Positions 1-5,617 of a stretch of DNA of 10,153 nucleotides are shown in pieces (positions within the stretch are counted from its first letter, which is position 1; the number at the start of each line of letters is the position of its first letter). The stretch comes from M55B112 sp040880545 (GTDB lineage Bacteria > Bacteroidota > Bacteroidia > Bacteroidales > GCA-2748055). The position numbers were made by a program, and so were the translations under genes. The stretch covers positions 1 to 10,153 of the forward strand of contig JBBDIE010000198.1 of NCBI GenBank assembly GCA_040880545.1, written 5' to 3'. The notes below the pieces were generated by a model. It searched no databases. It saw only the letters and a list, made by a program, of their open reading frames with translations, and had not been told where the DNA came from.

Positions 1-1208
1 CCCATCACCTTCTCTCTGAACTCCCGTGCAAAGGGGTATTTCTGGTTGGGAATGAACTGGGTAAAGCAGAGGATCACCATATTGTTTGCCGGATCGGCCC
101 AGAACGCGGTGGAGGCCATTCCCGACCAGTGGTAGGTACCGGACTCAAGGTTCACCGAGCCGCCAAGCCCGTAACCTATCCCTTCCTGATAAACGACCCC
201 TTCCGGGAGCTGGTCGGACATCATCAGTTTCACCGTCTTTTCATCCAAAATTCTTACCCCGTTCAGTTCCCCGCCGTTCACCAGCATCTGTCCGAATTTT
301 CCATAGTCCTCAATGGTGGAAACCAGTCCGCCACCGCCTGAGAACAGGGTAACCGGGTTGATCACACCTTCGGTCCATAATGGCACAGGCGCCAGTTCAC
401 CCTGGTCATAGTCCAGCACATAAATTTTGGCCAGCCTCTTCTGGTCAGCTTCCGGAACCCGGAACCCGGTATCATCCATTCCCAGTGGTTCAAAAATTTT
501 GGTCTTAAGGAATTCATCAAATGGCAAACCGGAAAGAATTTCCACCAGGTAGCCTGCCACATCAATGGAAATAGAGTATTCCCACCGACTGCCGGGTTGG
601 TATTTGAGCGGAAGCCCGGTCATTCGTTTCGAAAACTCTTCCAGTGAATTCAATTCCCACAGGTTCGGCTCCATAGCCTGGTACAAGGAATCCACATAAC
701 TGTAAGGATCCCATCCATAAGTGAATCCCGCTGTATGGGTCAGCAAATGCCGGATGGTTATAGGCTCGTTCTGGGGGATGAATACGGGCGGGTCGGTGTC
801 GGTAAGGTACACCTCCGTCTCTTCGTATTCCGGAAGGTAATTGGCCACCGGATCATCCAACAGAAATTTTCCCTCTTCATACAAAATCATTAATGCCGCC
901 GTTGTAACTGGCTTGCTCATGGAGAAGATCCTGAAGATCTGGTCCTCCTGCATCTCCACTTTGCCCTCCAGATCAGCATACCCATGCAGCGATCGGTACG
1001 CCACCTCTCCGTCCTTTAAAACCAACGCGGAAATTCCGGACAATTTAGCTTCATCGATGTATTGCTGTAACCTCTCTTTGGCAGCAGTAAGAGAATCTGA
1101 CGACAATCCCAGCTTTTCTGGTGTGACGCGCCCTGATCTGTCGGAGCAGGATGCCAGAATCAGTACAATGACCAACGATCCAAGGCAATTTTTTAATGTA
1201 TTATTCAT
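1..1208 (-). CDS. Lipoprotein serine hydrolase (class C beta-lactamase-like / EstB-type), 3' end missing
   Basis: The frame is open from the ATG at 1208 to the left edge, giving 402 residues without the C-terminus. The N-terminus has a hydrophobic stretch ending in a lipobox (L-A-S-C, Cys21), so a lipid-anchored envelope protein is expected. The active-site Ser-x-x-Lys is S96-M-S-K99, inside IFRIFSMSKPVTTAALM. The second motif is Y211-S-I rather than the Y-x-N of true beta-lactamases, and the third is H360-W-S-G followed by a typical A-S-T-x-F-W-x-D-P stretch. This combination is usual for the 'serine hydrolase' esterase/peptidase branch (Pfam Beta-lactamase), so I expect an esterase or D-amino-acid peptidase rather than a resistance enzyme; the substrate cannot be read from sequence. 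The total family length of about 410-430 residues suggests that little is missing. It is transcribed divergently from the DUF134 operon and shares a 232-bp intergenic region with it. Confidence 0.9.
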   Translation of the reverse strand, partial: MNNTLKNCLGSLVIVLILASCSDRSGRVTPEKLGLSSDSLTAAKERLQQYIDEAKLSGISALVLKDGEVAYRSLHGYADLEGKVEMQEDQIFRIFSMSKPVTTAALMILYEEGKFLLDDPVANYLPEYEETEVYLTDTDPPVFIPQNEPITIRHLLTHTAGFTYGWDPYSYVDSLYQAMEPNLWELNSLEEFSKRMTGLPLKYQPGSRWEYSISIDVAGYLVEILSGLPFDEFLKTKIFEPLGMDDTGFRVPEADQKRLAKIYVLDYDQGELAPVPLWTEGVINPVTLFSGGGGLVSTIEDYGKFGQMLVNGGELNGVRILDEKTVKLMMSDQLPEGVVYQEGIGYGLGGSVNLESGTYHWSGMASTAFWADPANNMVILCFTQFIPNQKYPFAREFREKVM

Positions 1209-1235
1209 GGTGAAGAATTTTATTTGCAGACGAAA

Positions 1236-1258
1236 GTTACAAAATATAATGTTACAAA
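1236..1258. repeat. Direct repeat of GTTACAAA in the hydrolase leader
   Basis: The 8-mer GTTACAAA occurs at 1236-1243 and again at 1251-1258, 15 bp start to start, with AT-rich DNA between. On the minus strand it reads TTTGTAAC twice, just upstream of the serine hydrolase start. It may be a repeated operator half-site or a chance result of AT-rich promoter DNA. I could not fit a complete -33/-7 promoter pair onto it. Confidence 0.4.
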
Positions 1259-1379
1259 TAGTCACGGTTGTACTGCCAAAACTGAGTCAACACATCTACT
1301 TCATAAGGAAAGCGCGATTTGGTATGATCCGTCCCGGGGTGCAGACACTTCCTGTCACAAATATTTGCATTTTTTCATA

Positions 1380-1401
1380 ATAATGAGAATATTCTCATTA
1401 T
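1380..1401. promoter_or_regulatory. 22-bp perfect palindrome, candidate operator of the DUF134/NifX operon
   Basis: The half-site ATAATGAGAAT (1380-1390) is followed directly by its exact reverse complement (1391-1401), with no spacer. The core GAGAAT/ATTCTC and the flanking ATAATG resemble the half-sites of Fur-family boxes, but classical Fur boxes carry one extra central base, so the assignment to Fur or PerR is tentative. The palindrome overlaps the first three bases of the -7 box at 1399-1406, a position that would let a bound dimer block RNA polymerase. The DUF134 protein, itself a helix-turn-helix protein, is an alternative ligand. Confidence 0.7.
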
Positions 1402-1406
1402 ATTTG
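1399..1406 (+). promoter_or_regulatory. Bacteroidota -7 promoter box (TATATTTG)
   Basis: TATATTTG matches the Bacteroidota -7 consensus TAnnTTTG exactly and lies 34 bp before the ATG at 1441. The -33 side is weaker: only a T-rich stretch near 1370-1376 (TTTTTTC) lies at about the right distance, and the nearest true TTTG (1364-1367) is too far upstream. A weak -33 element would be consistent with regulated transcription through the overlapping palindrome. Confidence 0.55.
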
Positions 1407-1440
1407 TACCTGGAAGGACCAATAATATTGAAAACGATCG

Positions 1441-1932
1441 ATGCCACGCAGGAAGTTACCCAGGAAAATAGTGTCACCACCAGGTTTCAGGGGATTTAAA
1501 CCATATGGTGTATTTGGAAAACCGAAAAACAGTATTGCTTTGCTGTACGAAGAGTATGAAGCGATCAAACTGGCAGATTACGACGAATTGAACCATCTGG
1601 AGGCGAGTAAACTCATGGGTGTNNNNNNNNNNNNNNNNNNNNNNNNNNNNNNNNNNNNNNNNNNNNNNNNNNNNNNNNNNNNNNNNNNNNNNNNNNNNNN
1701 NNNNNNNNNNNNNNNNNNNNNNTTTCATGAGAATTGCCATGTGGACGACGGCCATGGTGCGGGTCAGAAGGCAGCAGAACTGGTTGTTGAGCTGGGAGCA
1801 ACGAAGATTATATCAGGGGATTTCGGGCCAAAGGCAAAAGATATCCTGGACGGTCTGAATATTCAGCTGGTGATTGTGGATGATGAAAACTATACGGTAA
1901 AAGAGATAATTAAAAGATTGGGGAAGAAGTAA
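1441..1932 (+). CDS. DUF134 (UPF0251) HTH protein joined in frame to a NifX-like domain across an assembly gap
   Basis: Residues 1-60, before the gap, are a typical DUF134/UPF0251 N-terminus: basic start MPRRKLPRK, then PPGFRGFKPYG, then EEYEAIKLADYDELNHLEAS, which leads into the helix-turn-helix. This family resembles sigma-70 region 4 and is a predicted DNA-binding regulator. The 70 residues after the gap (1723-1932) are the C-terminal two thirds of a NifX/NifB-type cofactor-binding domain, with GHGAGQKAAELV, then GATKIISGDFGPKAKDIL. Fusions of these two domains are, to my knowledge, known, and the frame agrees across the gap. However, a 100-N gap keeps frame by chance one time in three. 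A complete fusion would need roughly 75 or more residues between the two parts, against about 33 available, so the real gap is probably longer and two separate genes remain possible. The start is the ATG at 1441, 34 bp after a good -7 box. Confidence 0.7.
   Translation: MPRRKLPRKIVSPPGFRGFKPYGVFGKPKNSIALLYEEYEAIKLADYDELNHLEASKLMGXXXXXXXXXXXXXXXXXXXXXXXXXXXXXXXXXXFHENCHVDDGHGAGQKAAELVVELGATKIISGDFGPKAKDILDGLNIQLVIVDDENYTVKEIIKRLGKK
1623..1722. other. Assembly gap (exactly 100 N)
   Basis: One hundred consecutive N, the usual placeholder for a gap of unknown length. It falls inside the DUF134 helix-turn-helix region on its left and before the middle of a NifX-like domain on its right. The missing sequence should hold at least the rest of the HTH domain and the N-terminal beta strand and cofactor loop of the NifX domain. 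It could also hide a stop codon and a second start. Confidence 0.98.
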
Positions 1933-2032
1933 TTTCCTGCACTGTTGCTCCGGGGTTATCCAATTCCTGAAGCAAAGTAAAAAGGAACATGGTGTATTAA
2001 GCTTCCCCCTATAACAATTAAAATTATCAATC

Positions 2033-2203
2033 ATGCCAGGATTTGACAGAACAGGACCCAATGGTCAGGGTCCGCGAACAGGAAGGGGTTTGGGAAAATG
2101 CAAACCCAATGAGACCGAAGAGAACAGCAGCAGTGCCGATTCCCTTGGACAGGGACGAAGGCACCGGTTCAGGGGCAGAAGGGACGGGGGTCCGGGGGCA
2201 TAA
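2033..2203 (+). CDS. DUF5320-type glycine/arginine-rich microprotein (56 aa)
   Basis: ATG at 2033 to TAA at 2201-2203 encodes 56 residues. The N-terminus MPGFDRTGPNGQGPRTGRGL followed by G-K-C (Cys23) carries the DUF5320 signature, a chain of G-P-x-G-x-G-P and T-G-R-G-x-G-x-C turns. The middle (residues 26-38) is acidic and serine-rich, and the tail (39-56) is rich in Arg and Gly (GQGRRHRFRGRRDGGPGA). No membrane segment or signal peptide is present. The family has no settled function but is often found beside NifX-family and ferredoxin-ATPase genes in anaerobes, as here: it lies 100 bp after the DUF134/NifX gene and 123 bp before the next NifX gene. A role as scaffold or partner of the cluster-carrying proteins is inference. 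A longer open frame (2043-2231) overlaps it in another phase but has no family signature. Confidence 0.82.
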   Translation: MPGFDRTGPNGQGPRTGRGLGKCKPNETEENSSSADSLGQGRRHRFRGRRDGGPGA

Positions 2204-2282
2204 CCGGCTTCCGGAATTAACCATCGGGTAGTTGATAATCGTGTTGCGAAATACTGGATAACTCATACTAAAACGTAAAGTA

Positions 2283-2304
2283 GGGACAAGACATGCCTTG
2301 TCTC
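2283..2304. repeat. Imperfect palindrome, candidate dispersed REP-like element
   Basis: GACAAGACATGCCTTGTC (2285-2302) is a palindrome with one A-C mismatch, and the arms extend outward by a G-T and a G-C pair to 2283-2304. There is no T run after it, so it is not a standard terminator. The sequence resembles the short palindromes GACAAGGCATGCCTTGTC that I recall as dispersed intergenic repeats in environmental Bacteroidota. That recollection is unverified here. Confidence 0.5.
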
Positions 2305-2326
2305 AGAAACTGTTATAATTAAAATT

Positions 2327-2668
2327 ATGATAAAAAAGATCGTAGTTCCGGCGGACGAAAATGGTCTGCTGGATGCTCATTTCGGACATTGCAGGTACTT
2401 CATCATCACGGAGACAGAAGAGGACCGCATTATTGCTGAACATAAATTAATTCCGCCACCCCACGAACCGGGTGTATTGCCTCGGTGGCTTGCCGACCAG
2501 GGAGCTACAGATATCATCGCGGGAGGAATGGGACAAAGGGCCATCCAGCTTTTTAATCAGTATGGAGTGAATGTTTTCGTGGGGGCTCCCCGCCTGAGCG
2601 CAGCAGAACTTATCGCGGGAATGTTGACCGGGTCCCTTAATTTCGCAGCCAATTACTGTGATCATTGA
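2327..2668 (+). CDS. NifX/NifB-family cofactor-binding protein (ORP-like)
   Basis: A 113-residue single-domain protein of the dinitrogenase iron-molybdenum cofactor family (RNase H-like fold). After the first strand MIKKIVVPAD it has the cofactor-loop motif D-A-H-F-G-H-C (Cys22), then PPPHEPGVLPRWLADQGATD, IIAGGMGQRAIQLFNQYGVN and VFVGAP. It ends in the short motif N-Y-C-D-H, a plausible extra metal-ligand set common in this subgroup. Length is normal for free-standing members. No nifHDK genes are seen, so a role in nitrogenase is unlikely. Relatives next to paired ferredoxin-ATPases include the orange protein of sulfate reducers, which binds a Mo-Cu-S cluster. I infer that this protein holds or carries a metal-sulfur cluster in the cytoplasm. 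The ATG at 2327 follows an A/T-rich leader. The stop codon is the beginning of a hairpin (2668-2698), and the next gene begins 44 bp later. Confidence 0.88.
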   Translation: MIKKIVVPADENGLLDAHFGHCRYFIITETEEDRIIAEHKLIPPPHEPGVLPRWLADQGATDIIAGGMGQRAIQLFNQYGVNVFVGAPRLSAAELIAGMLTGSLNFAANYCDH

Positions 2669-2698
2669 ACCGGAACGGGACGCTGTTGCGTTCCGGTT
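2668..2698 (+). terminator. 10-bp hairpin between the NifX-like gene and the ATPase pair
   Basis: AACCGGAACG (2668-2677) pairs perfectly with CGTTCCGGTT (2689-2698) around an 11-nt loop. The left arm begins with the last base of the NifX stop codon. Only a mixed GTTGT follows and no T run, so it is more likely a partial terminator, attenuator or mRNA-stability element that lowers expression of the downstream ATPases than a full stop. Confidence 0.5.
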
Positions 2699-2712
2699 GT
2701 TGTAAAATCTAA

Positions 2713-3591
2713 ATGATGATGAGCTTCTCCATCGCCATTGCATCCGGCAAGGGAGGCACGGGCAAAACCACCGTGGCCGTTAGTCTCTTTAATATACTTT
2801 CACGAACATTAAACGTCAAAGTACAATTGATCGATTGTGACGTGGAGGAACCCAACGACACGCTTTTCTTTCCGGACAAGCAGATCATTGGCACAAAAGC
2901 AGTCTGTAAATTGATCCCGGTGATCAATAAAGTGGAGTGCTCCTGGTGCCGGCGATGTTCAGAATATTGTGAATTTAATGCCATCGTCATACTCCCCATG
3001 GCCGAATATGCAGAAATAAACCCAGGATTATGTCATTCGTGCGGGGCATGCCTGGTTGCCTGCGAAGATGATGCGATCTCAGAAATTTCCAAACCCATCG
3101 GGGAGATCAATACATTCGCCCTCTCCGACGGTTCGGTAATCAAAGAGGGAATATTAAAGATTGGTTCGGCCATGCAGACGATGCTCATCAGGGAACTGAA
3201 AAAAAATACAAACGAGACGGCTGATATAACCATCTATGATGCCCCACCCGGTACCAGTTGTCCGGCGGTGGAAGCAGTAGCTGATGCAGATTACGTTGTG
3301 CTGGTGGCAGAACCAACGCCATTCGGACTGCACGACCTGAAACTTATGACCCGTATAATTACAGGGGCAGGTATCCCTTTCGGGGTGGTGGTGAACAAGG
3401 CGGGTCAGGGCGATGATACCCTTTACAGGTTCCTGGAGGAACAACAGATCGAAATCATTGGCAAAATTCCCTTCAGCAGAGATTTTGCTGCGGCTTATGC
3501 AAAGGGGGAAATCCACCTGAACCTGCCTTCAGCCATATCTGTGCCACTGGACCAGATTGCCCTTCAACTCACAAAAAGAATTGTATCATGA
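2713..3591 (+). CDS. MinD/Mrp-type P-loop ATPase with two [4Fe-4S] ferredoxin motifs (first of pair)
   Basis: A 292-residue SIMIBI-class ATPase with an inserted ferredoxin domain. The deviant Walker A is G12-KGGTGK-T19 with the signature Lys13. Walker A' is L-I-D41-C-D-V-E-E-P-N. Two cluster motifs follow: C76-x2-C79-x2-C82-x3-C86 and C107-x2-C110-x2-C113-x3-C117, each enough for one [4Fe-4S] cluster. Switch II is Y-D-A-P-P-G-T-S-C-P, and V-V-N-K lies in the nucleotide base-binding region. The family uses ATP hydrolysis to load or transfer metal clusters; MinD-like positioning is the other possibility. It overlaps the next, paralogous gene by ATGA, so translation is likely coupled and the two proteins probably pair. 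Three consecutive ATG codons (2713, 2716, 2719) make the exact start uncertain by two residues; I take the first. Confidence 0.92.
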   Translation: MMMSFSIAIASGKGGTGKTTVAVSLFNILSRTLNVKVQLIDCDVEEPNDTLFFPDKQIIGTKAVCKLIPVINKVECSWCRRCSEYCEFNAIVILPMAEYAEINPGLCHSCGACLVACEDDAISEISKPIGEINTFALSDGSVIKEGILKIGSAMQTMLIRELKKNTNETADITIYDAPPGTSCPAVEAVADADYVVLVAEPTPFGLHDLKLMTRIITGAGIPFGVVVNKAGQGDDTLYRFLEEQQIEIIGKIPFSRDFAAAYAKGEIHLNLPSAISVPLDQIALQLTKRIVS

Positions 3592-4448
3592 GGGAGTTGG
3601 TAATCCTAAGTGGAAAAGGTGGTACAGGAAAAACCAGTATCACGGCCGCGTTCTCCTCGCTTGCCCAAAATGCTGTATTCTGCGACAGTGATGTGGATGC
3701 TGCCAACCTCCACCTGGTATTTGATCCCACTGTGATTGAGACCCATATTTTTGAAGGGGGTTACCTTCCGCAAATTAATAAGGCCCTGTGTAATCAATGT
3801 GGAATTTGCACAGATTATTGCAGGTTCGGGGCCATCAAAACGACCCCATTGGGAGAATTATTTGTGGATCCGCTGAAGTGCGAGGGATGCCGGCTTTGTG
3901 AACGGGTCTGCCCACCTCATGCCATCACTTCCCAGCGAAGCAATAACAGCCGCTGGTACCTCTCCTCTTCAAGATTCGGTCCCCTGGTGCACGCGGAAAT
4001 GGGTCCGGGTGAAGATAATTCGGGGAAACTGGTGACGAAACTGCGTAACAAAGCAGCGGCGGTTGCCAGGGTAACAAAAGCGGCCTGGATCATAAACGAT
4101 GGCCCTCCGGGAATCGGTTGTTCCGCCATAGCTTCACTCACCGGTTCAGATGCAGTGGTTGTTGTTACTGAACCCTCCGCCCCGGGACTCCACGACCTGG
4201 AAAGAGTGCTGGAATTAATTGATGGCTTCAGGATTCCCACCTATGCAATTATCAACAAACATGATCTGCATCCTGCATCAACACAACGGATTTCAGCTTT
4301 CCTGGAATCAAAAAATATCCCCCTGATCGCTCTGGTACCCTTCTCGGAAAATTTTACAAGTGCTATGGTGAATGGGCAATCGATCATCGAATACGCTCCG
4401 GAAAGTGAGATTGCAGGGATACTGACACGAGCATGGGAAAAGCTGTAA
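3588..4448 (+). CDS. MinD/Mrp-type P-loop ATPase with two [4Fe-4S] ferredoxin motifs (second of pair)
   Basis: A 286-residue paralogue of the gene just upstream, sharing the 4-bp ATGA overlap. The deviant Walker A is G9-KGGTGK-T16. The A' motif reads F-C-D33-S-D-V-D-A-A-N-L-H-L, unlike the DCDVEEPN of its partner, so the two are old paralogues and not a recent duplication. Ferredoxin cysteines are C68-x2-C71-x2-C74-x3-C78 and C98-x2-C101-x2-C104-x3-C108, all intact. Switch II is N-D-G-P-P-G-I-G-C. After the ferredoxin part comes the conserved R-F-G-P-L-V-H-A-E-M-G-P-G-E-D-N-S-G-K-L-V segment typical of this subgroup. In sulfate reducers two such ATPases are encoded with the orange protein, and the same pairing with NifX-like genes is seen here. 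Inferred function: ATP-driven cluster assembly or transfer as a heterodimer. It is the last gene of the operon; a weak terminator may follow. Confidence 0.92.
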   Translation: MRELVILSGKGGTGKTSITAAFSSLAQNAVFCDSDVDAANLHLVFDPTVIETHIFEGGYLPQINKALCNQCGICTDYCRFGAIKTTPLGELFVDPLKCEGCRLCERVCPPHAITSQRSNNSRWYLSSSRFGPLVHAEMGPGEDNSGKLVTKLRNKAAAVARVTKAAWIINDGPPGIGCSAIASLTGSDAVVVVTEPSAPGLHDLERVLELIDGFRIPTYAIINKHDLHPASTQRISAFLESKNIPLIALVPFSENFTSAMVNGQSIIEYAPESEIAGILTRAWEKL

Positions 4449-4471
4449 ACTTCAATACAGTATAATAAATG

Positions 4472-4495
4472 GCCAGTCAATGGCAAAGTTTTTTT
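4472..4495 (+). terminator. Weak possible terminator after the ATPase operon
   Basis: A short stem GCCA/TGGC (4472-4475 with 4481-4484) is followed after four bases by seven T (4489-4495). The T run and its position 24 bp after the last operon gene fit a terminator, but the stem is only 4 bp, so this is a weak call. Confidence 0.3.
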
Positions 4496-4567
4496 ACTGA
4501 AACATATAACAAACATTTTCGCCCTTTCTATTTTCCTTTTACCTTTACCCATCTAAACCAACTACCT

Positions 4568-5599
4568 ATGAAAACAAAAATCTTTCTTTTCGCGATTGTA
4601 CTGGCTGCATGTAATAGTCAGACAGAAATACCGGTAGAAGAGTCGGTTTCACCCGATTTCTATAGAGGATCCTGGGCACTGGATCTTGAATATGACAACA
4701 ACACAGCAGGTTGGCTGGAGGTCCGCCAGGAAGAGGGCTATCTCGATGCAGAATTACTCTGGCGCTGGGGTAGCGTAACACCGGTGGAATTTATTTTTGT
4801 TACCGGAAACCGCTTGGTGGTAACACAGGGAAGGGAAGTGATACGTGAAAGAGATGAGAACGGTGAACCGGTGCGGACCCACCACGCGCTGAACTGGCTT
4901 AATATTAAAAAGGTGGGTGAGGATGAAATCTCCGGTACGGGGAATTTTCCGGGAACCGACGGGGTGACTTTCAACAAGGTAAACTTCACAGGAAAACGTA
5001 TTCCTGATGCAGGGTCTCCCCCTGACCTGAGTTCGTTAACTTATGGAGAACCGGTCAATCTGATTGGTAACAATGACCTTTCGGGCTGGGAACTGCTGGA
5101 AGAGGGAGCCGTAAACGGATGGAGTGTGAATAACGGGGTGCTTGAAAACAACCCGGTGCAGGTTGATGGAGAGGAACATAAGCATTACGGCAATCTCCGG
5201 ACAACAGATACATTTGAGGATTTTAACCTTTCCCTTGAAGTGAATGTACCGGAAGGAAGTAACAGTGGCGTGTACCTCAGGGGTATTTACGAGATCCAGG
5301 TTTCAGACAGTTATGGCCGGGAGGCCAACTCCCACCACATGGGCGCATTATACAGCAGGATAGCACCATCGGCCACCGTGGAAAAACCGGCCGGTGAATG
5401 GCAGGAGATGGAGATCACCCTCTGCCTGCGACACCTCACCGTGAAGCTTAATGGCACAACCATCATCGACAACCAACCGGTGGAGGGAATTACCGGCGGC
5501 GCCATTACCGCCGATGAATTTATACCGGGGCCGATCTACCTGCAGGGCGACCATGGGGCGGTGGCTTACAGGAATATGGTGATCCGGGAAATAGAATAA
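4568..5599 (+). CDS. DUF1080 (3-keto-disaccharide hydrolase family) lipoprotein
   Basis: Starting at the ATG at 4568, the 343-residue product opens with a short lipoprotein signal, MKTKIFLFAIVLAAC, with Cys15 as lipidation site. A frame from 4469 is open but would bury this signal, so I reject that start. Residues about 34-150 form a separate beta-rich region (GSWALDLEY, AGWLEVRQEE, LDAELLWRWG, NFTGKR) that I do not recognise as a named family. Residues about 155-342 are a DUF1080 domain: DLSGWELL, W-S-V-N-N-G-V-L, Y-G-N-L-R-T, N-S-G-V-Y-L-R-G-I-Y-E-I-Q-V-S-D, G-E-W-Q-E-M-E-I-T and G-P-I-Y-L-Q-G-D-H-G-A-V. DUF1080 proteins have a jelly-roll fold and act on 3-keto sugars in the oxidative glycan-cleavage route. 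It is probably periplasmic or surface-bound. Eighteen bases separate it from the MscS gene, so the two may be co-transcribed. Confidence 0.88.
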   Translation: MKTKIFLFAIVLAACNSQTEIPVEESVSPDFYRGSWALDLEYDNNTAGWLEVRQEEGYLDAELLWRWGSVTPVEFIFVTGNRLVVTQGREVIRERDENGEPVRTHHALNWLNIKKVGEDEISGTGNFPGTDGVTFNKVNFTGKRIPDAGSPPDLSSLTYGEPVNLIGNNDLSGWELLEEGAVNGWSVNNGVLENNPVQVDGEEHKHYGNLRTTDTFEDFNLSLEVNVPEGSNSGVYLRGIYEIQVSDSYGREANSHHMGALYSRIAPSATVEKPAGEWQEMEITLCLRHLTVKLNGTTIIDNQPVEGITGGAITADEFIPGPIYLQGDHGAVAYRNMVIREIE

Positions 5600-5617
5600 G
5601 ATCAAAAATTGATATCT

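Noticed and set aside
1..1208. Antibiotic-resistance beta-lactamase
   Set aside because: The second motif is Y-S-I rather than Y-x-N, and the third motif context (HWSGMAST...FWADP) fits the esterase-like serine hydrolase branch.
841..1380. Plus-strand open frame of 179 codons
   Set aside because: Most of it is antisense to the serine hydrolase N-terminal region, which has lipobox and SxxK motifs in the correct frame.
2016..2328. Identical 12-mer AATTAAAATTAT before two operon genes (2016-2027 and 2317-2328)
   Set aside because: Its distance to the start codon differs (6 bp before one ATG, overlapping the other), so it is better explained by A/T-rich leaders than by a shared regulatory site.
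2327..4448. Nitrogenase cofactor assembly locus
   Set aside because: No nifHDK, nifE, nifN or nifB radical-SAM gene is present; the NifX-like protein stands with ferredoxin-ATPases, which points to a different cluster system.
4469..4567. Upstream extension of the DUF1080 gene
   Set aside because: The extra 33 residues would bury the lipoprotein signal and Cys15, and the DNA there looks like an AT-rich leader and possible terminator.
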